From Saprospiraceae bacterium (GTDB lineage: Bacteria > Bacteroidota > Bacteroidia > Chitinophagales > Saprospiraceae), in contig JANQLV010000023.1 of NCBI GenBank assembly GCA_028280415.1, positions 372,001-436,000 of the forward strand: DNA of 64,000 nt, in the 5' to 3' direction. Under the pieces are notes generated by a model. That model was given only the letters and a program-made list of their open reading frames with translations. It had not been told where the DNA came from and did not search any database. Position numbers and translations under genes: made by a program. This document shows positions 54,201 through 62,100 of the stretch, piece by piece; position 1 is the stretch's first letter; every line of letters starts with the position of its first letter.

Positions 54201-54567
54201 ACAATATACAGGTGGTACCAAGACAGTGGAAATTTCTGAGGGTGCAGTTAGAGAAATATTTAATGGCGATTATTTATTTTTTGAAAACCTCGATTTCACA
54301 GAAATCAAATCCATTTCTTTAGCTTATGGCATGCGGAAAGATCGGGAGATAGGAGGGGAAATAGAACTTAGACTGAATGCCATAGATGGACCTTTATTGG
54401 GAAAAACAGAAATAAATGAGCCTGGAGAATCTATGATTAAATTTGATGATCAGGCAGGATTCCACGATTTATATGTTATTTTTAAAAATGCTCAAAATAC
54501 GGACAAACAAATAGTGATGTTAGACTGGATAGAATTTAATCCGGTTCAGTCATTAACTTTGAGATGA
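51202..54567 (+). CDS. ThuA-GSDH-PKD-cytochrome c-CBM6-like lipoprotein
   Basis: The ATG at 51202 (an upstream TTG at 51184 is in frame) gives the lipobox LVLCFSACQTP and 1121 residues. Order of domains: ThuA/glutamine-amidotransferase-like (29-245, GYVGVHAAADTEYDW), a glucose/sorbosone dehydrogenase-type propeller (263-690, GLLGIALDPDYEKN and CHSGGSLEFDKEGNLFIGVGD), PKD (696-780), a c-type cytochrome with CKNCH at 867-871 and axial Met in ETVMSAHP near 916, and a C-terminal CBM6-like beta domain (993-1110). It is probably anchored to the outer membrane, oxidising a sugar and passing electrons through the haem. The ThuA domain hints at trehalose or keto-sugar chemistry. The substrate is inferred. 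Confidence 0.88.
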   Translation: MKFTTSLFKGWMVLLLVLCFSACQTPKDTKILVFSKTTGYRHESIKAGIKAIKKMGKENGFQVDLTEDAKDFREENLAQYAAVVFLNTTGDVLDYVQQADFERYIQAGGGYVGVHAAADTEYDWIWYGKLVGGYFNGHPNDPNVRHARMDVLNKEHSSTKMLPDSWEREDEWYNYKNLNPDVNVLINLDEKSYEGGTNGEHHPIAIYHEYDGGRAFYTGGGHTSESYSEPLFYEHLLGGIRYAIGDDQRDYSNATFQRVPAENRFIKKILARNLSEPMELDIFEDGRIIFVERKGGIKLYHPETEMLQLITEFPVHTEFEDGLLGIALDPDYEKNKWIYLFYSPLGDKPIQHISRFVFDNDSLYYDTEKVVLEIPVQRKECCHSGGSLEFDKEGNLFIGVGDNTNPFDSDGYAPIDERPGRKPWDAQRSSGNTNDLRGKILRIKPQPDGSYTIPEGNLFAEGTAKTRPEIYVMGCRNPFRLSIDSRTGYLYWGDVGPDAGEDSELRGPKGIDEINQARASGYWGWPYSRGNNQAYRDYNFATKVSGDYFDPQNLINESPNNTGLKKLPLVNESVIWYSYDRSKEFPWVGVGGKNPMAGPIYYSNEYEGEEKFPAYFDGKLITYEWMRHWIYLISFDSTGQMIKVEPFMQNTTFNRPMDMLFGKDGKLYMLEYGQKWFAQNLDATLVQIDYVKGNRGPVAKIVADKTVGGAPLTTIFSAAESYDFDEDNLKYEWKFGDGSPVNYTAYPRYTFEQPGVYTVSLTVTDPSGLSSTATQEIQVGNEAPEVFWALEGNQSFYWDNRNLNYTVSAKDLEDGNPENGSIDSDQISVTIDYLDQGYDITQVAQGHQLEVKTLAPLGKRLIDGSDCKNCHAEKIKVNGPSYTEIAKHYQNDPNAEDYLAQKIIRGGAGNWGETVMSAHPQINLDNAKEIASYILTIAKPEKVVSKYPASGVFVMKDHINKKQRGQYILIASYTDKGNDKIKSITVRDQINLRSPRIEAEQYTGGTKTVEISEGAVREIFNGDYLFFENLDFTEIKSISLAYGMRKDREIGGEIELRLNAIDGPLLGKTEINEPGESMIKFDDQAGFHDLYVIFKNAQNTDKQIVMLDWIEFNPVQSLTLR

Positions 54568-54649
54568 TGTTTATGAATTTGTTTTAGAAATAATCGAGAT
54601 AAGATTGTTGTATAATGTTGGTACAGCATTCTGATACATAATGGAACTT

Positions 54650-54661
54650 TAGAATTAGTAC
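54650..54661 (+). repeat. TAGAATTAGTAC leader repeat, copy 2
   Basis: This is the second exact copy of TAGAATTAGTAC, only 8 bases before the start of the PA14/DUF1080 lipoprotein gene. Its closeness to the ATG could mean it overlaps the ribosome-binding region. Confidence 0.45.
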
Positions 54662-54668
54662 AATTTTT

Positions 54669-57600
54669 ATGAAGTCGACTTTTAAAACCACAAGTGTTTT
54701 GTTTTTTTGCCTTTGCTTATTTTTTGCTTGTCAGAAGGACGAGCAGGGAGCAAAAAAAAATACGATTGAACGGCCTTCTAGTCCCTGGGTATTTCGATCT
54801 GTTTTGGATCTCAAGCCAAGGATGATTACGCTTGCACTCAATGACAATCTCTGGACCGCTTATAGTACCCAGACTGGAGCTTTGTATAAGGCCTGGAAAG
54901 GAAATGTTGAATTCGATGGTGCCGTTTATACGACGGCTCATGGACCACAGCCAACCACCGTCGGAGATGCCTATTTTATTAGTCAATATGAATCTCCATG
55001 GATAATTATTGAAAACGGAAAAGAGCTAAGACCTGATTTCCAATACAAGGGGCATCGCTTTGTAAATGGACATGCTCAGTTGCTATATGAACTAAGCTGG
55101 AATGCTAAAAAAGTTTCTATTACGGAGCAACCGGAATATTTTTCGGCGGGAGAAGGCATGACAGGCCTGGAAAGGGTTTTTAGTACCGAAAATGTTCCTC
55201 AGGGAACACAAATCGCTTTGAAAACAAATCTTAGCTCAGTTGTAACTAAAAATAAGGTTGAGACGGACGGAGAATTTAAAATAGTCAAGGAGTCTCCCAG
55301 AGCATATAAAAATATGTCAGGAGTCGACCTGGATGGACAATTAATTCTTAACGCTAATGCCGAAACCAGATTCGTGGTCAGTTTTATGAAACGGCCACTG
55401 CTCCCCGATCCTAATAAAAAAACGGAGGAAGAAGAAGAGATAAAACCATTGGGATATCGTCTGATTGCTAAAAGCGATTGTAAAGCTTGTCATAATACAT
55501 ATCGAAAAACAATTGGTCCTGCCTATGTGGATATTGCCAAGAAATATGAAAACACAGAACAAAATATCAATCTCCTTTCAGCCAAAATCAAGAACGGAGG
55601 TTACGGCGTATGGGGTGCTCAGGTGATGAGTGCACACCCTGATGTCCCCATGACGGATATCAATGAAATGGTTAGATATGTTATGTCGCTGGATGCCGAA
55701 GAAGAAGCGGCATCAAAAGCAACAGTATCCACTGCGCCCGAGGATCTGGATTATGTTTATGGGCAAAAAGATTTGCCAGATAAAGATTTGATTCCCGGAC
55801 TTATCGCTAAGGTCTATAAAAGTGGGGAGGCATATCAAAAACTATCAGATGTTGACCAGACTAAAGAACCTATTATAATGGGTATTGCTACGGAGGTTTA
55901 TGCAACTTCTGCAGATATGGAATCCCTGGATCATAATTTTGCTATTGTTTTTGAAGGGTATGTTCAGATCAAGCAAAAGGGGAATTATGGCTTTCGCTTA
56001 ATAAGTGATGATGGTTCTCGTCTGACGATCAATGATCAACTCCTTATTGATCACGATGGCTTGCATGGTTCAGAACCTAAAGACGGAGAGATTGCTTTGG
56101 CCGAGGGTTATCATAAGATCAAAGTAGAATATTTCGAGCATCTTGGCGGTAAGAGCATCTTGCTACAATGGCGAACCGGAGGGGAGTATCAAAAAATTCC
56201 TTCTGTTGCTTTTGTTCATCGTAAAAATGATGAGCTTGAAGGGCTGGCTGGCAGTATCTTCAATCGGAGGTTGAAAATTCCCGGTGATGCCTCCCCGCTG
56301 CTTGATGTCCATCCGAGCTACGATTTGACGCAGGCTCGTCCGGCTTTGTTTACACCCCGGGTAGGAGGTATTGACTTTCTCTCTGATGGGCGAATGGTGG
56401 TTTGTACCTGGGATGCCAACGGTTCGGTTTATATTGTTGAAAATGCTCAAAGTGGTGACCCCAATCAGATGACGTATAAATTGATTGGAAACGGCCTGGC
56501 CGAACCGCTTGGGCTCAAAGTGGTAGACGATGAAATCTTTGTTTTACAAAAACAGGAGTTAACTAAATTGGTAGACAGGGATGGAGATGATCTCATTGAT
56601 GAATACCTTACGATTTGTAATGCCTGGAGCGTTTCTGCTAATTTCCACGAGTTTGCTTTCGGCTTGGCTTATAAAGATGGTTATTTCTACGGAACATTGG
56701 CTACAGCTATTAACCCGGGAGGCGCAAGTACCCAACCGCAAATTCCCGACCGGGGAAAAGTGGTTAAAATTTCTAAAAAAGATGGAAGTATGGAACTCAT
56801 TGCTTCCGGATTGCGCACCCCTAACGGAATTGGAATCGGTGTCGATAATGAAATATTTGTTTCGGACAATCAGGGAGACTGGTTACCTGTTTCTAAAATT
56901 GTACATGTTAAAGAAGGGGCCTGGTATGGCTCTCGTTCGGTTGACTTTGAGGGTACAGAGGGCTTAAAAGAAGACCCTCCGGTAGTATGGCTTCCTCAGG
57001 ATGAGATTGGAAATTCTCCGAGTACACCAATCTACATCAATGATGGTCCATATAAAGGGCAGATGATTCATGGAGAAGTAACCAATGGCGGGGTAAAAAG
57101 AGTTTTTGTAGAAAAAGTAAATAATGAATACCAGGGATGTTTGTTTCGCTTCACACAAGGCATGGAAGCGGGAGTCAATCGCATTCTTTGGGGACCGGAT
57201 GGTGCACTTTACGTTGGAGGAATCGGCTCTACAGGAAACTGGGTACATGATGGGAAACTGTGGTATGGTTTACAGCGAATGAAATACAATTCCAAATCTA
57301 CTTTTGAAATGCTGGCAGTACGGGCGAAAAGCGATGGACTGGAGATTGAATTCACTGAGCCACTTCTTGAACAGGATGCCTGGGATAAATCCAATTATCA
57401 GATACGACAATGGTATTATAAACCAACTGCAGATTATGGTGGACCCAAAATAGATGAAAAAACACTCGATATTCGATCTGTGAATGTATCCGAAGATTAT
57501 AAGAAAGTTTTTCTCGAAATAAATGGAATAAAGCCCGGTCATGTGGTTTACATCAAGCTGAATAGTGCAATGGTAAGTGTCAAAAATAACGAACTCTGGT

Positions 57601-58355
57601 CAACGGAAGGCTGGTATACTATGAATCATATACCGCAGGGACAGCCTGGGTTTAAATCTTCAGCGCCTCCGGTTATAGCTGTGAACACTTTGACAGAGCG
57701 CGAAAAAGAAGAAGGCTGGAAACTCCTTTTTGACGGGAAGACCCTGGAGGGTTGGCGCAATTTCAAAAAGCAAAGCATTGGTTCTGGCTGGGTGATAAAC
57801 GAGGATGCGATTCATCTGAATGCAGTTAAAAAAGATGATGGCGGCTGGCAGGCGAAAGATGGTGGGGATATTATTACGGATGGGGAATACCAAAACTTTG
57901 AACTATCCCTGGAGTGGAAAATCGCTAATTGTGGAAATAGTGGAATCATGTATAATGTGGTGGAAGATGAAAAATATGATTATGTATGGTTGACCGGTCC
58001 GGAAATGCAGGTATTGGATAATTCCTGTCACCCGGATGCGAAAATTCTGACTCATCGTGCCGGTGATCTTTACGATATGATTGAATGTAAATATGTAACT
58101 GTCAAGCCTGCCGGTCAGTGGAACAGGGTAAGACTAATTGTAAATAACGGGAATGTGGAACATTGGCTAAATGGTCGCAAAGTAGTTGAATACGAACTTT
58201 GGACAGACGAATGGAATGAGATGGTTGCGAATAGTAAATTCAAAGACATGCCTGATTTTGGAAAGGCGCGTAAAGGTCATATTTCATTACAGGATCACGG
58301 AGATCCGGTTTGGTATCGAAATATAAAAATTAAACCGCTTAAAACTTTACAGTAA
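54669..58355 (+). CDS. Cytochrome c-PA14-propeller-DUF1080 lipoprotein
   Basis: The protein is 1228 residues with lipobox FFCLCLFFACQKD. Residues 30-250 are an unrecognised beta-rich domain. A c-type cytochrome follows with CKACH at 271-275 and Met320 in QVMSAHPD. Then come a PA14 carbohydrate-binding domain (374-510, LISDDGSRLTINDQLLIDHDG), a beta-propeller (551-857, PNGIGIGVDNEIFVSDNQGD), an Ig-like segment, and a complete DUF1080 domain (1015-1222, GWKLLFDGKTLEGWRNF and NSGIMYNVVED). The chain thus joins electron transfer, sugar binding and keto-glycoside cleavage. It lies 101 bases after the ThuA-GSDH gene. Its haem-binding region is similar to that of the first lipoprotein, including the GxxxxGxxVMSAHP stretch. 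Confidence 0.88.
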   Translation: MKSTFKTTSVLFFCLCLFFACQKDEQGAKKNTIERPSSPWVFRSVLDLKPRMITLALNDNLWTAYSTQTGALYKAWKGNVEFDGAVYTTAHGPQPTTVGDAYFISQYESPWIIIENGKELRPDFQYKGHRFVNGHAQLLYELSWNAKKVSITEQPEYFSAGEGMTGLERVFSTENVPQGTQIALKTNLSSVVTKNKVETDGEFKIVKESPRAYKNMSGVDLDGQLILNANAETRFVVSFMKRPLLPDPNKKTEEEEEIKPLGYRLIAKSDCKACHNTYRKTIGPAYVDIAKKYENTEQNINLLSAKIKNGGYGVWGAQVMSAHPDVPMTDINEMVRYVMSLDAEEEAASKATVSTAPEDLDYVYGQKDLPDKDLIPGLIAKVYKSGEAYQKLSDVDQTKEPIIMGIATEVYATSADMESLDHNFAIVFEGYVQIKQKGNYGFRLISDDGSRLTINDQLLIDHDGLHGSEPKDGEIALAEGYHKIKVEYFEHLGGKSILLQWRTGGEYQKIPSVAFVHRKNDELEGLAGSIFNRRLKIPGDASPLLDVHPSYDLTQARPALFTPRVGGIDFLSDGRMVVCTWDANGSVYIVENAQSGDPNQMTYKLIGNGLAEPLGLKVVDDEIFVLQKQELTKLVDRDGDDLIDEYLTICNAWSVSANFHEFAFGLAYKDGYFYGTLATAINPGGASTQPQIPDRGKVVKISKKDGSMELIASGLRTPNGIGIGVDNEIFVSDNQGDWLPVSKIVHVKEGAWYGSRSVDFEGTEGLKEDPPVVWLPQDEIGNSPSTPIYINDGPYKGQMIHGEVTNGGVKRVFVEKVNNEYQGCLFRFTQGMEAGVNRILWGPDGALYVGGIGSTGNWVHDGKLWYGLQRMKYNSKSTFEMLAVRAKSDGLEIEFTEPLLEQDAWDKSNYQIRQWYYKPTADYGGPKIDEKTLDIRSVNVSEDYKKVFLEINGIKPGHVVYIKLNSAMVSVKNNELWSTEGWYTMNHIPQGQPGFKSSAPPVIAVNTLTEREKEEGWKLLFDGKTLEGWRNFKKQSIGSGWVINEDAIHLNAVKKDDGGWQAKDGGDIITDGEYQNFELSLEWKIANCGNSGIMYNVVEDEKYDYVWLTGPEMQVLDNSCHPDAKILTHRAGDLYDMIECKYVTVKPAGQWNRVRLIVNNGNVEHWLNGRKVVEYELWTDEWNEMVANSKFKDMPDFGKARKGHISLQDHGDPVWYRNIKIKPLKTLQ

Positions 58356-58450
58356 ATGATAAGGCAAAGGTATAGCATTGCTCAGGCTTTTGTAAAGCAT
58401 AAAAAAATTATTAGATTACAAGTCAAACAAAACGAAAAACAATTTTAATT

Positions 58451-59647
58451 ATGGAGACAATAAATAGAAACAGACTTTTCTACGGTAGTTGTTTTGCACT
58501 TGTCGTCACTGCTATGACCTTTGCTATTCGAGCCAGATTGGAAACTGTTTTTGGCCCGGAAGAAGGAGGTCTGGGGCTGACACTGGAGCAAATTGGCTGG
58601 GCTTTTACGCCTGCTTTTTGGGGTTTTACTCTGGCTATGATGATCGGAGGTCCCTTGGTGGATGCCGTGGGAATGAAAAAAATTACCTGGCTGGCTTTTA
58701 TAACCCACGCGATAGGAATTGTTTTGACCATTTTTGCCTCTAGTGTTACTTCACTATTCATAGCTACTTTATTTGTGGGGATTGGAAATGGAATGGTCGA
58801 AGCCGCATGTAACCCTTTGGTAGCTAGTATGTATCCGAATGAAAAAACAAAAATGCTCAATCGTTTTCATGTATGGTTCCCTGGAGGGATCGTAATCGGT
58901 TCGATAGTGGGTTGGTTAGTGATGGATGTGATGGGACTTGGCTGGCAAATCATGGTTGGTATTTTATTTATCCCTATGGTGATTTACGGTGTGATGCTAC
59001 TGGGACAAAAGTTTCCGGTTACCGAAAGAGTTGAGATGGGTGTGAGTACCAGTAAGATGTACGGAAGTATCTTCACTCCCTTATTTCTCTTCATGGGCTT
59101 TTGCATGTTGCTTACTGCGGCGACGGAACTGGGGACGAATCAGAGAATTGAAACGCTATTGAAGGCTTCCGGTACAAATGCACTTCTGGTTCTGGCCTTT
59201 ATTAATGGGATTATGGCACTGGGAAGAGCCTTTGCCGGTGAAGTAGCTCACCGGATGAGCATTTCCGGGATGTTATTATTCTCGGCAATATTCTCTTTCA
59301 TTGGTTTGACGCTGCTTACTATGGTATCCGGAGCGATGACTTTTGTAGCCGCAGCGGTATTCGCCATCGGTATCACTTTCTTCTGGCCTACCATGATTTC
59401 TTTTGTTGCCGAAAAAATTCCGCAAAGTGGTGCATTGGGGCTTTCTGTCATGGGCGGATTAGGTATGTTATCGGTTTCGATTGTTTTACCGATCATGGGG
59501 AAAATGATGGATGAAAATATGACCGGTCAGGAGACGATCCAGATTATGTCTATTCTTCCGGCAATTTTAATAGTACTGTTTGGAGGGCTTTTCTTTTATA
59601 TGAGAAATCAATCCGCTAAAAAGGTTAATGAGGTTGCTACTCATTAA
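58451..59647 (+). CDS. Sugar MFS transporter
   Basis: The protein is 398 residues with 12 hydrophobic segments. GFTLAMMIGGPLVDAVGMKK is the MFS loop 2-3 motif, followed by GNGMVEAACNPLVASMYPNEK and FHVWFPGGIVIGS. The last two occur in proton-coupled sugar symporters of the FucP/FGHS-like group. It probably imports the product of the preceding lipoproteins into the cytoplasm. The stop overlaps the frame of the next gene; the true start of that gene is 34 bases later. Confidence 0.86.
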   Translation: METINRNRLFYGSCFALVVTAMTFAIRARLETVFGPEEGGLGLTLEQIGWAFTPAFWGFTLAMMIGGPLVDAVGMKKITWLAFITHAIGIVLTIFASSVTSLFIATLFVGIGNGMVEAACNPLVASMYPNEKTKMLNRFHVWFPGGIVIGSIVGWLVMDVMGLGWQIMVGILFIPMVIYGVMLLGQKFPVTERVEMGVSTSKMYGSIFTPLFLFMGFCMLLTAATELGTNQRIETLLKASGTNALLVLAFINGIMALGRAFAGEVAHRMSISGMLLFSAIFSFIGLTLLTMVSGAMTFVAAAVFAIGITFFWPTMISFVAEKIPQSGALGLSVMGGLGMLSVSIVLPIMGKMMDENMTGQETIQIMSILPAILIVLFGGLFFYMRNQSAKKVNEVATH

Positions 59648-59681
59648 AATCGAATATTCTTTTGTTTTAAATAAGATCAAA

Positions 59682-60455
59682 ATGAAACCTACTTCTTTAT
59701 TATTCTATTTTTTACTTTGTACACTAGTGTTTAGCTGTGGAGAATCTGCGCCTGAACAAAAAGAGAATCCAACAGAAACCACCTCTAAGGAAACGATTGA
59801 AAAACCTCAGCACAATATGCTCAGTGAAGCGGAAAAAACAGCAGGTTGGGAGTTGCTTTTTGATGGCAAATCAATGGATAAATGGCGACTGTTCAAACAA
59901 GATACCCTTGCTGGTTGGGCAATAGCCGATGGCGAAATGCAGGCGCTGGGCACAGGCGGGCTTAATGGTAGAGGTTCGGATATCATTACAAAGAAAACAT
60001 ACGAGAATTTTGAGTTGTCGCTGGAATGGAAAATTTCTCCGAAAGGAAATAGTGGAATATTTTTTAATGTGGTAGAAAGCGATGATTTACATGCCGTATA
60101 CGAATCCGGTCCCGAATACCAGCTCATTGATGATATTGGTTTTCCTGAAAAAATTGAAGACTGGCAAATGACTGCTGCAAATTATGCGATGCATACGGCT
60201 CCGGCTGCAAAGCCTAAAAAGGTTGGAGAATTTAATCATTCGAAAATCAAGGTTAAAGACGGGCATGTCGAACACTGGCTCAATGGAGATAAAGTTGTAG
60301 AATACAGCCTCTGGACGGAAGAGTGGAAAAAGAAAGTAAGCGAGAGTAAATGGAAGGATTACAAAGCTTATGGTTTAGCTAAAAGCGGGCATATTGCTTT
60401 GCAAGATCATGGAAACCAGATTTGGTTCAGGAATATCAAGGTTCGAAATTTATAG
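59682..60455 (+). CDS. DUF1080 (3-keto-glycoside hydrolase-like) lipoprotein
   Basis: Start at the ATG 59682 (an ATG at 59628 is in frame but leaves a long leader before the signal). The lipobox LLCTLVFSCGE marks a lipoprotein of 257 residues. The domain begins GWELLFDGKSMDKWRLF and includes GRGSDIITKKTYENFELSLEW, NSGIFFNVVES, EYQLIDD and a C-terminal GHIALQDHGNQIWFRNIKV. It is close to the DUF1080 domain at the end of the PA14 protein, so the two probably arose by duplication. It may act on the same keto-glycoside substrate. Confidence 0.9.
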   Translation: MKPTSLLFYFLLCTLVFSCGESAPEQKENPTETTSKETIEKPQHNMLSEAEKTAGWELLFDGKSMDKWRLFKQDTLAGWAIADGEMQALGTGGLNGRGSDIITKKTYENFELSLEWKISPKGNSGIFFNVVESDDLHAVYESGPEYQLIDDIGFPEKIEDWQMTAANYAMHTAPAAKPKKVGEFNHSKIKVKDGHVEHWLNGDKVVEYSLWTEEWKKKVSESKWKDYKAYGLAKSGHIALQDHGNQIWFRNIKVRNL

Positions 60456-60482
60456 AAATTAATTTCATACTCATATTCAAAG

Positions 60483-60522
60483 AACCCATGTTGATTTTTT
60501 TAGCATGGGTTTTTCGTTTTTC
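60483..60522 (+). terminator. Rho-independent terminator after the DUF1080 gene
   Basis: AACCCATG (60483-60490) pairs with CATGGGTT (60504-60511) and is followed by a T-rich run, 28 bases after the stop codon. It is the best terminator in the window and separates the lipoprotein/transporter group from the intracellular enzymes. Confidence 0.75.
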
Positions 60523-60554
60523 AAAAAGGAATTAACTAAATTCAGTTCCGAAAC

Positions 60555-60652
60555 CACTTCAATGAAGTGAGTTAAACTATTCAATTAGATTTAAAGTAAA
60601 TGCTTGTTTTTTAGGGCGAAGCTGATTTAGAATTTCGTACTTGGAAAGTACG
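60555..60652. promoter_or_regulatory. Two palindromic operator-like sites
   Basis: CACTTCA-A-TGAAGTG (60555-60569) and CGTACTT-GGA-AAGTACG (60636-60652) are perfect 7-bp palindromes upstream of the Gfo/Idh/MocA gene, typical in size for repressor sites such as LacI family operators. No regulator gene is next to them. Confidence 0.4.
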
Positions 60653-60756
60653 GGATGAAAAATAGCTGAAGCATCTGGAAATCAATGATTTTGCTTTAAG
60701 GCAATTAGAATAAGTTTAAACCACTTCAATTATTAAAAAAAACTACTCAACATATT

Positions 60757-61908
60757 ATGAGTCGAAAAATCAGAATGGGAATGGTCGGAGGCGGCCGGGG
60801 AGCATTTATCGGAGCCGTACACAGAATGGCTGCTGCTCTGGATGGTGAAATTGAATTAGTTTGCGGAGCATTTAGTAGTAATCCCGAAAAGTCCAGGCTT
60901 TCCGGAAAAGATTTATTCCTTCCCGCAGATCGTTGCTATGGTAGTTATGAAGAAATGATCAAAACCGAAAAATCACTTCCCGCAGACATCCGAATGGATT
61001 TTATCTCTATCGTTACTCCTAATCACGTACACTTTGGTCCTGCTAAAATGGCTCTGCAAAATGGATTCCATGTGGTTTGTGATAAACCACTTGCTTTTGA
61101 TATGAAAGAAGCAAAAGAGTTACAGCGGTTGGTCAAAAAGACGGGATTGCTTTTTGCACTTACGCATAATTATACCGGTTATCCCATGGTTAAGCAAGCC
61201 AGAGGGATGATCAATAAAGGGAAGATTGGAGCGGTCCGAAAAGTAGTGGTAGAGTATCCACAAGGTTGGTTGTCAACAAAACTTGAAGCTACCGATCAGA
61301 AACAAGCGGCCTGGAGAACCGATCCCAAACGTTCCGGAATCGCCGGTGCCATGGGAGATATCGGAACGCATGCCGAAAACCTCGCCGAATATATGACGGG
61401 CTTACAAATCAAAAAACTTTGCGCAGATATAAACATCATGGTCGAAGGGCGTCGCTTAGATGATGACGGAAATGTTTTTTTAGAATTTGATAATGGTGCT
61501 AAAGGAATTCTCTTTGCCAGCCAGATTGCCGCCGGAGAAGAAAATGCTTTGCGTATTCGGGTTTACGGTGAAAAGGCGGGCCTCGAATGGTCACAAATGG
61601 AGCCTAACAGCCTTATTGTAAAATGGCTGAATCGACCAATGGAAATTATGCGTACCGGGGTTGGAAAATTATACCCGGAGGCACAACATGCAACCAGGAT
61701 TCCGGCAGGCCACCCGGAGGGTTACCTCGAAGCCTTTGCCAATATTTATAAAAATTTTGCTCTTAGCCTTAGAGCAATCTTAGCTGGCAAAAAACCTAAA
61801 GCCTTGCATTTGGATTTTCCTGGCGTTGATGATGGCCTCAGAGGAATGCGCTTTATCGAAAAAGTGATTGAATCCGGAAAGAGCAAACAAAAGTGGATTA
61901 AATTTTAA
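60757..61908 (+). CDS. Gfo/Idh/MocA-family oxidoreductase
   Basis: The protein is 383 residues. The Rossmann loop is RMGMVGGGRGAFIGAVHRMA, with VTPNHVHFGPA and VCDKPLAFD (the family EKP motif, with Asp in place of Glu). The substrate domain has GAMGDIGTHAENLAEYMTG with catalytic Asp/His. Members oxidise or reduce hydroxyl groups of sugars or inositols with NAD(P). Near DUF1080 and ThuA-type genes it probably interconverts a 3-keto-sugar and its hydroxy form (inference). No signal peptide, so cytoplasmic, consistent with a transporter feeding it. Confidence 0.9.
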   Translation: MSRKIRMGMVGGGRGAFIGAVHRMAAALDGEIELVCGAFSSNPEKSRLSGKDLFLPADRCYGSYEEMIKTEKSLPADIRMDFISIVTPNHVHFGPAKMALQNGFHVVCDKPLAFDMKEAKELQRLVKKTGLLFALTHNYTGYPMVKQARGMINKGKIGAVRKVVVEYPQGWLSTKLEATDQKQAAWRTDPKRSGIAGAMGDIGTHAENLAEYMTGLQIKKLCADINIMVEGRRLDDDGNVFLEFDNGAKGILFASQIAAGEENALRIRVYGEKAGLEWSQMEPNSLIVKWLNRPMEIMRTGVGKLYPEAQHATRIPAGHPEGYLEAFANIYKNFALSLRAILAGKKPKALHLDFPGVDDGLRGMRFIEKVIESGKSKQKWIKF

Positions 61909-62048
61909 ATGATAACAGAATTAACAAGCAAAGACGACTGACCTGAATATATATCAATTACCTTCTCAGGCATATTTTATATAATTGTTCAATAAAGAGG
62001 TCAGTGTAAGCAGCGGCATTACAATAAAAAATACTTTTTCATTAAATT

Positions 62049-62089
62049 AGCTGTTCGTATATCTTCGGGCAGCTTTTTTTATTTTTTTA
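62049..62089 (+). terminator. Terminator-like hairpin in the leader of the TIM-barrel gene
   Basis: AGCTGTTCG (62049-62057) pairs with CGGGCAGCT (62066-62074; two G-U pairs) and is followed by a run of T to about 62089, 12 bases before the ATG at 62101. It terminates the Gfo/Idh/MocA transcript or attenuates the next gene. Confidence 0.65.
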
Positions 62090-62100
62090 AATTCACACTT

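Larger units (their letters stand above)
60456..60756. other. Intergenic region with terminator, palindromes and direct repeat
   Basis: These 301 bases separate the DUF1080 and Gfo/Idh/MocA genes. Apart from the terminator, AAACCACTTCAAT occurs at 60551-60563 and 60718-60730. Two perfect palindromes are CACTTCA-A-TGAAGTG (60555-60569) and CGTACTT-GGA-AAGTACG (60636-60652). This layout suggests a regulated promoter. Confidence 0.55.
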
